From: JAFGPS01 sp964628465
GTDB lineage: Bacteria; Planctomycetota; Phycisphaerae; Sedimentisphaerales; Anaerobacaceae
Assembly: GCA_964628465.1 (NCBI GenBank)
Contig: CAZVOA010000003.1
Location: 158,734 to 222,733, forward strand
Direction: 5' to 3'
Length of the DNA: 64,000 nt
Part shown: positions 1-7,925 of the stretch, piece by piece
How the letters are laid out: each line of letters starts with the position of its first letter
Numbering within the stretch: position 1 is the stretch's first letter
Notes under the pieces: model-generated
Told to the model about the DNA's origin: nothing
Seen by the model: the letters and a program-made list of their open reading frames with translations, nothing else
Databases searched by the model: none
Position numbers and translations under genes: made by a program

Positions 1-1
1 T

Positions 2-562
2 GTGCCAGATGTGGAAATTCAGAACATAAAAGATAAATATAATCTGCCCAGGAAAACAGTCTTATTTATGGGGCTTATTGGTTATAAACCTAATGATGAA
101 GCGGTTGATTTTTTAATTAAAAAAGTTTTCCCTGAATTAATAAAAAAAGTTCCTGACTCGAGATTAGCGATTATTGGCGGCGTAGTCAAAGAGCAACATT
201 CATGGTTAATTAATCCTGGTAATATTCCTTTTGAAGAATTGCCTGCTTTTATTAAAGCTTGTGAAGTATGTGTCTCACCTATTTTTTCAGGTTCTGGTAC
301 TCGTTTAAAAATTTTAGAGTATTTAGCTGCCAACAAACCTGTAATATCAACTACAAAAGGAGCCGAAGGCTTAGGTATAGTAGATAATGAGCATATAGTA
401 TTTGCCAACAATTCTGATGCCTTTGTAAATCAGCTATCGAAATATCTTACTGATGACCAAGCAGTAGAGGAATTAATAAAAAAATCGAAAAATGCCGTAA
501 AAAAATATGATTGGATAAATATTACACGAGATTTTCATAAAGTTATCTGTGCATCAGAATAG
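2..562 (+). CDS. Glycosyltransferase family 4 (GT-B), C-terminal part, cut by window edge
   Basis: This is the C-terminal half of a GT-B glycosyltransferase that would add a sugar from a nucleotide donor to a growing exopolysaccharide. The visible part is the donor-binding Rossmann domain. A strand-helix start (KTVLFMGLIGYKPNDEAVDF) is followed by PDSRLAIIGG and then the typical GT4 tail PIFSGSGTRLKILEYLAANKPVISTTKGAEGL, in which GSGTRLKILEYLA carries the glutamate that contacts the donor. Complete members of the family are roughly twice this length, so the acceptor domain lies left of the window; the GTG at position 2 is only the first in-frame codon and not a real start. It heads the part of the exopolysaccharide cluster visible here. 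The exact sugar specificity cannot be read from this fragment. Confidence 0.85.
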   Translation: MPDVEIQNIKDKYNLPRKTVLFMGLIGYKPNDEAVDFLIKKVFPELIKKVPDSRLAIIGGVVKEQHSWLINPGNIPFEELPAFIKACEVCVSPIFSGSGTRLKILEYLAANKPVISTTKGAEGLGIVDNEHIVFANNSDAFVNQLSKYLTDDQAVEELIKKSKNAVKKYDWINITRDFHKVICASE

Positions 563-585
563 AAAACAATATCCCCTAATGTTAA

Positions 586-735
586 AAATATTGTAATAAT
601 GACATCACATCTTTAAATGCAGAGAATAGTAGAATTGCAGGATGATCACAATTTAATCTATATAATAATGAAGATGGTAGTGTCTATCATACAAAGTCCT
701 TATATAGTGAAAGAATAAAAAAAGAAGGTGATTAA
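586..735 (+). pseudogene. Decayed C-terminal remnant of an unknown gene, with an in-frame TGA
   Basis: One reading frame over this gap has protein-like composition: NNDITSLNAENSRIAG, then a TGA at 643-645, then SQFNLYNNEDGSVYH TKSLYSERIKKEGD and a TAA at 733-735. The sequence reads naturally if the TGA replaced a tryptophan codon. The frame closes just before the ATG of the next gene (TAATATG), the kind of tight junction seen between co-translated genes. It looks like the 3' end of a deleted exopolysaccharide gene. I cannot name the family. Chance openness in AT-rich DNA is the alternative. Confidence 0.4.
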
Positions 736-736
736 T

Positions 737-1519
737 ATGAATGAGTTTAATAAAGAAGAATATAATGAAAAAATAAGTATGGAAAGGCAGTGGTATACGG
801 ATTTTTCTTTCAAAAAAGATCATCCTCTGAACTCGAGATTATTTTTCTCGCCTGAACGAAATGCTTTTAATTATATTTTCCCTAAAAAACAATTATCAAA
901 TATGATAAATCAGATTGCCAATGAAGATAGCATGAATAATCCATCCATGTTAATTGCTCCGATAGGAACTGGTGATGATTTAAAATACATACGTCACTTG
1001 TCTAGCGATATCAGTGGTATAGATGTTTCCCGAGAAGCCGTTGAAAAAATAACAGATAAAACCATTAATACATATGTAGGTGATATGAAGAATATGACAA
1101 TGTTTAAGGATAATCAGTTTGACATTATGATTACCTCTCTGTTTTTTCATCATTTTGTCAAGCATGGTTTTGATGACTTTTTAGACGAAGCATATAGAGT
1201 ACTAAAACCAGGCGGGTATTTCTTCTCTCTAGAGCCAAGTTCGCTTTATCCTATTCACTTGATAACTCGGTATATGAAAAAAATAGTAGGTAACATATCA
1301 GGAGCAGTCGAAGATGAAATGCCGTTTAATCCCAAAAAACTTTCAAATGCAATGAAAAGATGTGGATTTCATAATGTTACTATTAAGGGAGCAAGTTTTA
1401 GTTATCATAGAATTCCCATACTCATCGCAAAACTAAATAACATTATAACTTTACCATTATTGAAAATTCCATTTTTGAAGAATTTTGCGTTTATGTGTTT
1501 ATTTTATGGGAAAAAATAA
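737..1519 (+). CDS. Class I SAM-dependent methyltransferase
   Basis: This is a predicted soluble SAM-dependent methyltransferase of the Rossmann class. Motif I is diverged (LIAPIGTGDDLKYI), followed by the acidic strand end DISGIDVSREAV, the motif-II-like segment FDIMITSLFFHHF and the classical post-motif VLKPGGYFFSLEPSS. These place it with methyltransferases of the Methyltransf_11 type. Its position between a glycosyltransferase and an NDP-sugar epimerase suggests that it methylates a sugar or glycan, which is an inference. A GTG at 728 would be in frame, but AAGAAGGTG lies just upstream of the ATG at 737, so the ATG is the better start. The C-terminus is hydrophobic and basic (PLLKIPFLKNFAF), perhaps for peripheral membrane contact. 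Confidence 0.75.
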   Translation: MNEFNKEEYNEKISMERQWYTDFSFKKDHPLNSRLFFSPERNAFNYIFPKKQLSNMINQIANEDSMNNPSMLIAPIGTGDDLKYIRHLSSDISGIDVSREAVEKITDKTINTYVGDMKNMTMFKDNQFDIMITSLFFHHFVKHGFDDFLDEAYRVLKPGGYFFSLEPSSLYPIHLITRYMKKIVGNISGAVEDEMPFNPKKLSNAMKRCGFHNVTIKGASFSYHRIPILIAKLNNIITLPLLKIPFLKNFAFMCLFYGKK

Positions 1520-1647
1520 GAAAATTGGCTCTTCTTTTAGCCAGATGAAAGCAAAAACAAAGCATCAATTAAATAATTATTTCGAAGAATCTTACAAAAA
1601 CATTTTTGGTTGGAAAATAGTTTTATATCTAATAGGAGGTCATAAAA

Positions 1648-2628
1648 ATGATAGAACAAAGTACTGCACTGGTATGCGGAGCAGGTGGTTTTATTGGAAG
1701 TCATCTTGTTAAAAAACTTAAAAAGGAAGGATTTTGGGTAAGAGGTATTGACTTAAAGTACCCGGAATTCAGCGAGACAGAGGCCGACGATTTTGTTCAA
1801 GGTGATTTACGAGACACCAATATCTGCCGGGAGATTATCGATAGGCCGTTCGATGAAGTTTATCAGTTAGCCGCAGATATGGGTGGCGCTGGATACATAT
1901 TTACAGGCGAGCACGATTCGCAGGTTATGCATAATTCAGCAATGATAAATCTTAATATGGTTGATTTATGCCAGAAATCAGGAGTTAAGAAAATATTCTA
2001 TTCTTCGTCTGCCTGTGTTTATCCAGAGTATAATCAGCTTGATCCTGATAATCCAAAGTGCGCTGAGGAATCTGTTTATCCTGCAGCTCCTGATAGCGAA
2101 TATGGTTGGGAAAAACTATTTAGTGAGCGGTTATACTTGTCTTACTACAGAAATCATGGATTAAGGGTTCGTATATCAAGATTTCATAATATATTCGGTC
2201 CAGAAGGTTCATGGAATAATGGTAAAGAAAAAGCACCTGCAGCTCTTTGTAGAAAAGTTGCCGAGGCAAAGGATGGTGAAGAAATAGAAGTTTGGGGTGA
2301 TGGAAAACAAACGCGTTCATTTCTTTACATAGATGAGTGTCTCGAAGGTGTTAGAAAATTAATGGATTCTGATTATACCGGGCCATTTAATATAGGTTCA
2401 GAAGAAATGATATCAATTAATGGTTTAGCTGAAATGATAATGGATATTGCTAATAAAAAATTAAATATAAAGCATATTGAAGGCCCGCTTGGAGTTAGAG
2501 GACGTAACTCAGATAATAATTATATTTTTAACAAAATCGGATGGAAACCTGCTAAGCCTCTCAAGGAAGGTATGGAAAAAACATTTAGATGGATAGAGAA
2601 ACAAGTACAGAGTAGTCCAGTATTATAA
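1648..2628 (+). CDS. GDP-mannose 3,5-epimerase (plant-type), SDR family
   Basis: This extended SDR epimerase most probably converts GDP-D-mannose to GDP-L-galactose (or GDP-L-gulose) for glycan synthesis. The NAD-binding loop GAGGFIGS is at residues 11-18 and the catalytic YxxxK is Y152-K156. It matches the plant enzyme unusually well from the AADMGGAGYI segment through SSSACVYPE, RFHNIFGP, EKAPAALCRK, WGDGKQTRSF and GVRGRNSDNN. The acid/base pair described for the Arabidopsis enzyme (Cys145 and Lys217, from memory) corresponds to C123 and K195 here. Length (326 aa) is normal for bacterial relatives, which lack the plant N-terminal extension. AGGAGGTCATAAAAATG gives a strong ribosome site. 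It lies in the exopolysaccharide cluster, so L-galactose or a derivative may be a component of the polymer. Confidence 0.85.
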   Translation: MIEQSTALVCGAGGFIGSHLVKKLKKEGFWVRGIDLKYPEFSETEADDFVQGDLRDTNICREIIDRPFDEVYQLAADMGGAGYIFTGEHDSQVMHNSAMINLNMVDLCQKSGVKKIFYSSSACVYPEYNQLDPDNPKCAEESVYPAAPDSEYGWEKLFSERLYLSYYRNHGLRVRISRFHNIFGPEGSWNNGKEKAPAALCRKVAEAKDGEEIEVWGDGKQTRSFLYIDECLEGVRKLMDSDYTGPFNIGSEEMISINGLAEMIMDIANKKLNIKHIEGPLGVRGRNSDNNYIFNKIGWKPAKPLKEGMEKTFRWIEKQVQSSPVL

Positions 2629-2749
2629 TAAGTTAAGAATAATATATTGATAACTTATTCATTTTATTCACATCTTTTAATGAATACTAAATGAATTATC
2701 AAGATTAAATTGAACAAAATATTTCTATTAAATAAAGAAAGTTTTTAAT

Positions 2750-3505
2750 ATGGAAAATATTGTAAATATTCTTGGTGTCCGAGTAAATCTGGAAAATCAT
2801 GATTCAGCTATTGCGAAAGCTGAAGAGCACATTAAAAATAATGAACCTCCAAGCTTTATAACTCTGATGAGTGCTAACAATTTGGTTAATGCCCAGCATG
2901 ATCAGTATTTTAAAGAAATCAGTAATAGAAGTTTCTTGTCATTACCTGATGGTATACCGCTGGTATGGATTGCTCGAAACAAAGGTTACAAATCAATAAA
3001 AACAAACACACGTGGTACAGATTTTATGTATAAATTCTTCGAAAGCACTTTCCAAAAACCTTATCGACATTTTTTTTATGGTGGTAAAGAAGGTGTCGCT
3101 GATCAGCTCAAATCAGTGTTTGAAGAAAAATTTTCCGGAGTAAAAATTGCTGGTACTTATTGCCCTCCATTCAGGAAGCTTAGCGAAGAAGAGGACAGGG
3201 AAGTTTGCGAAAAGATTAATACTTCTAAAGCGGATATTGTATGGATTGGCTTAAGTACTCCAAAACAGGAATATTGGATGAACGCTCATCTTAATAAGCT
3301 TAATGTTTCTCTAATGGTTGGAGTAGGAGCTGCATTTGACTTTCATACAGGATATGCAAAAGAAGCTCCGAAATGGATGAGAAGTAACGGTCTCGAATGG
3401 ATTTTTAGATTAATAAGTGAGCCGCGAAGACTATGGAAGCGGTATTTGGTTGGTAATACCTTGTTTCTTTATTGGTTAATAAAAGAAAGATTCAAAACAT
3501 TATGA
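2750..3505 (+). CDS. WecG/TagA/CpsF family glycosyltransferase (GT26)
   Basis: This is a GT26 glycosyltransferase, which in known members adds the second sugar (for example N-acetylmannosamine or its uronate, or glucose) to an undecaprenyl-diphosphate-linked first sugar at the inner face of the membrane. All family hallmarks are visible: LPDGIPLVW near residue 65, FFYGGKEGV near 108, GLSTPKQEYWM near 167, GVGAAFDFHTG near 192, and the end block APKWMRSNGLEWIFRLISEP followed by RRLWKRYL, which mediates membrane contact. At 251 aa it has full length. Its job fits with the initiating transferase at 7926-9578 and WecB at 14480-15580, which would supply UDP-ManNAc, a common donor for this family. 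The specific donor is not proven by sequence. Confidence 0.9.
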   Translation: MENIVNILGVRVNLENHDSAIAKAEEHIKNNEPPSFITLMSANNLVNAQHDQYFKEISNRSFLSLPDGIPLVWIARNKGYKSIKTNTRGTDFMYKFFESTFQKPYRHFFYGGKEGVADQLKSVFEEKFSGVKIAGTYCPPFRKLSEEEDREVCEKINTSKADIVWIGLSTPKQEYWMNAHLNKLNVSLMVGVGAAFDFHTGYAKEAPKWMRSNGLEWIFRLISEPRRLWKRYLVGNTLFLYWLIKERFKTL

Positions 3506-3582
3506 GCATTTTGTGCCCATGAATCGCGAAAATCAATTAAAAGGTATGATGCTATAAAAATCTGAGTTTCTTCAATAGAATA

Positions 3583-5568
3583 ATGAATCTCAAAACTAAT
3601 ACAATTTCCAGGCAAAATACGGAAGTTCTGATTCTGGCTGGTGGGATGGATTTCGGACGGTGTTCTTTAGCTTCAAGTTTACCCACAGCTTTGTGGCCTA
3701 TTAATGGCCTATCTTCGATAGAGCATTTGCTGGAGAATTTGGCAAATCAGGGGATAAAACATGTTGTTATTCTTCCTGGTCCAAATAAGTCATTTTTCAA
3801 TAAATCGCTGCGGATTGATAATCGTCTTGAAGTAGAATATATAGTAGAACCTTTACCCGCAGGAACAGCCGGGAGTATTCGTGACGCAGTTAAAAATAAA
3901 AGTGATTCGTTATTTATATTGTTACCGGCAAGCATCATCTCTCCTCCTGATATTGATTTATTAATTAACGAACATATAAATAGCAAAGCTGATTTAACCA
4001 TTGTTCTTGAGCTGGCAAATCGAGACAATAGCGAAAGAGAAGGACGAGCCTGCGGGATATTTGTTTGCGGCAGTTCTGTTTTGGAATTCATCCCTAAAGG
4101 CGGATATTCTGATATCAAGGAAGGATTAATTCCGAAATTACTTCAGAATGGAAAGAACGTATATGCGGTGACATTATCTCATCGGACAGGCGGCTTCCGT
4201 GATTGCCGGGAATATCTTCATGCGGTATCAAATAATTTCGAAGATATTGCAAAATTAAGCAAAACGGTACATTATGTAAGCAATGATATATATAATCTAT
4301 GGACGACAGCGGATGTAAAAATAGATAAATCTGCGAGAATTTCCGGAAATGTTGTTTTCATGGATAATGTTCGAATTTCAGAGGGGGCGGTTATAATCGG
4401 TCCGAGCATAATCGGGAAAAATGTCACTGTAGGGAAAAACAGTGTTGTTGTGAATAGTATTATATGGGATAACGCGGTTATTAATTCCAATTGTTATGTT
4501 GAACATAGTGTTATAGGTTTTAATAGCCATTTGTATTCTCATGAAAATATAACTGGCGATTGTATAGCATCCGTAACAAGAGAAGCAACAAAAGCTAAAG
4601 AAAGTCAATTAGCAGATATTACGAGAAGAAAGCGGAGCATATTAAAAAAAATATCGATTATAATTAAATTTGGATATAAGAATATGTTTGAAATGTTCGC
4701 ACCTAACCGTATGAAATATATTGCACCTTTGTTATTAATTATTGCTTTTTTCTGGTCATATTGGGCTGGTATCAAAGGGCTTTGGGGTACATGGCTGCAA
4801 AGCGATGAATATTCTTCAGGTTTATTGGTTCCTTTTATCGCTGTATATATTCTATGGCTCAGGAGAAAAGATCTTCGTAGTATTCCAGTAAAGCCTTCTA
4901 TGTTCGGTTTATTTCTTTTTATATTTTCGCAGATAATAAGATTATTTGGATTATTCTTTTTTTATATTTCTGCTGAAAATATTTCTATAGTGTTTAGTAT
5001 TGCGGCGATAGTTTTGCTTTTGTTCGGCTGGAAACTACTAATAAAAGTCTCAACAGTAATATTATTTTTATTTCTTATGCTTCCGTGGCCGAACCGTATT
5101 CACGCGGCGGTGTCACTGCCTCTGCAGCATATTTCTACAGCTTCAGCTGTATTTTGTCTTGAAGTATTCGGCTTCGATATTATTCGTGAAGGAAATGTTA
5201 TACATATTGGTAATGCGGTCGTCGCTGTCGCGGAGGCTTGTAACGGCCTGAGAATGATTACTGCCTTTTTCGTGATTAGCGGGCTGGTAGCACTGTTAGT
5301 CAACAGGACATGGTGGGAGAAACTTATTGTATTGGTTTCAAGTGTACCGATAGCTTTTTTATGCAACACATTGAGATTGGCAATAACCGCTATAATATTC
5401 ACCTGGATTGAAGGTCCATACTGGGAAGAAATATTCCATGATTTCGGCGGGTACGCCATGATGCCTTTGGCTCTTGGTTTTATTGTAGGCGAGTTATGGC
5501 TTATTGATAAACTAACGGTAATTCCCGAAGAAAATAATGAAATTGTAATTGAAAGACATAAAAGATAA
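3583..5568 (+). CDS. Exosortase with N-terminal nucleotidyltransferase-like and hexapeptide-repeat (LbH) module
   Basis: One uninterrupted 661-residue frame joins two parts. Residues 1-240 resemble sugar-phosphate nucleotidyltransferases (LAGG near 20, PAGTAGSIRDAV, DIKEGLIPKLLQNGKNVYAV), and 245-325 are hexapeptide repeats of a left-handed beta-helix (SGNVVFMDNVRISEGAVIIG). The dinucleotide-binding signature is broken: GGMDFGRCSL replaces GGxGTRL, PTALWPING replaces PKP, and LLPASII lacks the metal-binding Asp, so this head is probably not catalytic. Residues 375-645 are a complete eight-helix exosortase with the cysteine in AEACNGLRM (C553), the arginine in CNTLRLAIT (R598) and the histidine in FHDFGGY (H619). 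Exosortases are thought to process PEP-CTERM-type sorting signals in exopolysaccharide-producing bacteria. An internal start at the ATG at 4684 would give the exosortase alone, but no good ribosome site precedes it. Confidence 0.85.
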   Translation: MNLKTNTISRQNTEVLILAGGMDFGRCSLASSLPTALWPINGLSSIEHLLENLANQGIKHVVILPGPNKSFFNKSLRIDNRLEVEYIVEPLPAGTAGSIRDAVKNKSDSLFILLPASIISPPDIDLLINEHINSKADLTIVLELANRDNSEREGRACGIFVCGSSVLEFIPKGGYSDIKEGLIPKLLQNGKNVYAVTLSHRTGGFRDCREYLHAVSNNFEDIAKLSKTVHYVSNDIYNLWTTADVKIDKSARISGNVVFMDNVRISEGAVIIGPSIIGKNVTVGKNSVVVNSIIWDNAVINSNCYVEHSVIGFNSHLYSHENITGDCIASVTREATKAKESQLADITRRKRSILKKISIIIKFGYKNMFEMFAPNRMKYIAPLLLIIAFFWSYWAGIKGLWGTWLQSDEYSSGLLVPFIAVYILWLRRKDLRSIPVKPSMFGLFLFIFSQIIRLFGLFFFYISAENISIVFSIAAIVLLLFGWKLLIKVSTVILFLFLMLPWPNRIHAAVSLPLQHISTASAVFCLEVFGFDIIREGNVIHIGNAVVAVAEACNGLRMITAFFVISGLVALLVNRTWWEKLIVLVSSVPIAFLCNTLRLAITAIIFTWIEGPYWEEIFHDFGGYAMMPLALGFIVGELWLIDKLTVIPEENNEIVIERHKR

Positions 5569-5633
5569 AGAAAAGATCACAAAAATATTTCGTATATATT
5601 TAATTGCTGAATAAAATAATTCAGGAGATAAAA

Positions 5634-7907
5634 ATGAATGACTTGGAAAAAAATGATGATTTGATAGTGGAACGTGATATTGTTAATATCTCAGATTCAG
5701 TTGACTCAGTTGAACAAACCCCGAATTTGATCGCCGGGATATTGCGTCGATGGTATATCGCATTAATTGTGTTTACGATAATATGCGCAATTAGTATTCC
5801 GGCAATATATTATTATGTAACTCCGTCTTACGATGTTGAAGGAGCTATCAGAATCGCTCCTGTTTTACCTGATATACTAAAAGATAAACAGGATAGTGGT
5901 GATATATCAAACTATGAAGTATTTATGAATACACAGGCACAATTATTTACGAGTGATGAAATTCTGCAAAGAGTTGCTGACGATTTACATGATAAAAATC
6001 TTAAGTTTTTCCAACGTAATTCTTTTGATTTGATCACAAATATAAAACAAAATATTACAGGGGAAGCTGTTAATCATGATACGTTATGGTTGATAAAGCA
6101 GGCCATTTCAAAAAATCATATTGGAGTAAATCCCATTAAGGATACAGAACTTATCAGGGTATATGTGAAATATGAGAACGAAAGTGAAGCAAAGCAGATA
6201 GTTGAGTCATTTCTCAGAAGCGTTATGATTATTGGCAAGTCTAATTCTACTGACGATGAAGATATGAGTTTGTCAATTTTAGATGCAGAGAGGAAAGACC
6301 TGGAAACAAAGATAAAGAACGCTACACAATCTATATCAAAATTTGCGGAGCTATATGGTACAGATAAATTGAGCGGCAGACAGGAAATGATGATTCAGCG
6401 AATTACCGCATTACAAGCTGAGCTCCTTAGAACACAGTCATCCAGAGCTTCCGCAGAGATAGAAGTATCACTACTTGAACGAAGTGATGGTAGTGATTTG
6501 CCGCCTTTTGAACTTTTAAAGATGCGGCAACAATATGTTAATTCTGATGCTTCTGTACAGACGTTCACAAAAAATATTGCCGACCTGGAGCAAAAGCTTC
6601 TTTTTGAAAAGCAGGTATTAACTCCAAAACATCCTGATATTGAACAGAGTAATGAGCTATTGGAGTCAATGAAGAAACGTCTTGAGGATATTGAAGAAAA
6701 AGCCAGCAATGAATTTGAAGAATTAATGGCATCTGCAAAGGTTGCCGTTGGAGACTCGGACTTAAACCAGGCTCGGCTTAAACTACATCATGTTCTTGAA
6801 ACAGAAAAGCTGTTGATTGAGGAGATAAGTAAAGAAGATCAGGAATCAATTAAATTAGGTAAAATGCAGTTCGAAATTGAAAGCTTGCAGGAAGAAAAAG
6901 AATTATACAAGCAAAACTATGAATTAGTAGTCCAGAGAATCAGGGAATTGCAAATTAATCAAAAACGACCGGCAAGAATGTCGATTCATTATTCTGCTCA
7001 AACAATGTCTAAGAATGATAATAGAATGAAATATTGCATTGCCATTATTTTTTGTGGATTTCTTTTAAGTTCCTGGGTTGCATTTTTAAGAGACCGTGCA
7101 GATAAGAAACTCCGCCTGCCTGAGGATGCCGCAAAACGAATCGGTATAAGAGTCATTGGAACAACAACAAGTATGTATGCTGTGAAATCATCTCTTCTTC
7201 CTGAACAAATAATTGATGATTACCAGACAATACGCGCGAATCTATCTTTGATTAACGGTCATGAAATACCTCATGTACTGGTTGTGACGAGTCCTTCAAT
7301 GAGAGAAGGAAAGACTACGTTTTCGGTAAATCTGGCCGCAAGTCTGGCTGAGGCTGGAAAAAAAGTGCTTCTTATAGACGGTGACTTAAGAAAACCTGAT
7401 GTTGGAAGACTTCTTAACCTTCCGAAAGATACTAAGGGTATTCAGGATGTACTAAGCGGGATACCGTTTGAACACGCGGTTCAGGCGATAACAACTTCAG
7501 GCCTTGATGTACTTGCCGCTGATTTCTATGACCATAATGACGGCTATGAGCTTTTAGCTAATCCGCAGACATCTGAACGTATAAAGAATATCAGTGACAA
7601 ATATGATCATGTGATTATTGATACTCCTCCCGTGCTGTATTTTCCTGATGCCATGATTTGGTCGAAAATGGCTGACGCCGCAGTTTTGACAAGTTTTGCG
7701 GGACAGACAACATTGCCTGAATTAAAAGAAGCCAACGAAAGAATGCTTAAAGCTAATGCTAAAGTGCTTGGCTGTATAGTCAGCAGTGTCGATGCTGAAA
7801 ATAGTTATTATCACCATAGTGCCGCTTATTACGCACAGAGCGCGCGTGCCAGGCGTGCGAGGAAAAAAGCATTGCTTTCATTTGAAAAAAGCAAAGCAAA
7901 AGCATAA
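5634..7907 (+). CDS. Wzz-type polysaccharide copolymerase fused to BY-kinase
   Basis: This is an inner-membrane chain-length regulator with a cytoplasmic bacterial tyrosine kinase domain. A Wzz N-terminal helix (WYIALIVFTIICAISIPAIY) is followed by a long periplasmic coiled coil (roughly residues 200-430), a second membrane helix (YCIAIIFCGFLLSSWVAF) and the kinase. The kinase has Walker A SPSMREGKTT with K560, Walker A' VLLIDGDLRKPD and Walker B HVIIDTPPVL. The Walker A loop has SMREGK where PGEGK is usual. The tail carries the expected tyrosine cluster (SYYHHSAAYY). At 757 aa it is complete. The ATG at 5634 is chosen because CAGGAGATAAAA precedes it; an in-frame TTG at 5604 would place that site inside the gene. 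It would control polymerisation and export of the polymer made by the neighbouring genes. Confidence 0.92.
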   Translation: MNDLEKNDDLIVERDIVNISDSVDSVEQTPNLIAGILRRWYIALIVFTIICAISIPAIYYYVTPSYDVEGAIRIAPVLPDILKDKQDSGDISNYEVFMNTQAQLFTSDEILQRVADDLHDKNLKFFQRNSFDLITNIKQNITGEAVNHDTLWLIKQAISKNHIGVNPIKDTELIRVYVKYENESEAKQIVESFLRSVMIIGKSNSTDDEDMSLSILDAERKDLETKIKNATQSISKFAELYGTDKLSGRQEMMIQRITALQAELLRTQSSRASAEIEVSLLERSDGSDLPPFELLKMRQQYVNSDASVQTFTKNIADLEQKLLFEKQVLTPKHPDIEQSNELLESMKKRLEDIEEKASNEFEELMASAKVAVGDSDLNQARLKLHHVLETEKLLIEEISKEDQESIKLGKMQFEIESLQEEKELYKQNYELVVQRIRELQINQKRPARMSIHYSAQTMSKNDNRMKYCIAIIFCGFLLSSWVAFLRDRADKKLRLPEDAAKRIGIRVIGTTTSMYAVKSSLLPEQIIDDYQTIRANLSLINGHEIPHVLVVTSPSMREGKTTFSVNLAASLAEAGKKVLLIDGDLRKPDVGRLLNLPKDTKGIQDVLSGIPFEHAVQAITTSGLDVLAADFYDHNDGYELLANPQTSERIKNISDKYDHVIIDTPPVLYFPDAMIWSKMADAAVLTSFAGQTTLPELKEANERMLKANAKVLGCIVSSVDAENSYYHHSAAYYAQSARARRARKKALLSFEKSKAKA

Positions 7908-7925
7908 TAAAGTATTCTGTAAGAT

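Noticed and set aside
1485..1712. A 75-residue open frame overlapping the methyltransferase end and the epimerase start
   Set aside because: Its two ends are other frames of real genes, and the middle (about 120 bases) shows no family, no own ribosome site and a start inside the methyltransferase; it may be another relic but I cannot support it.
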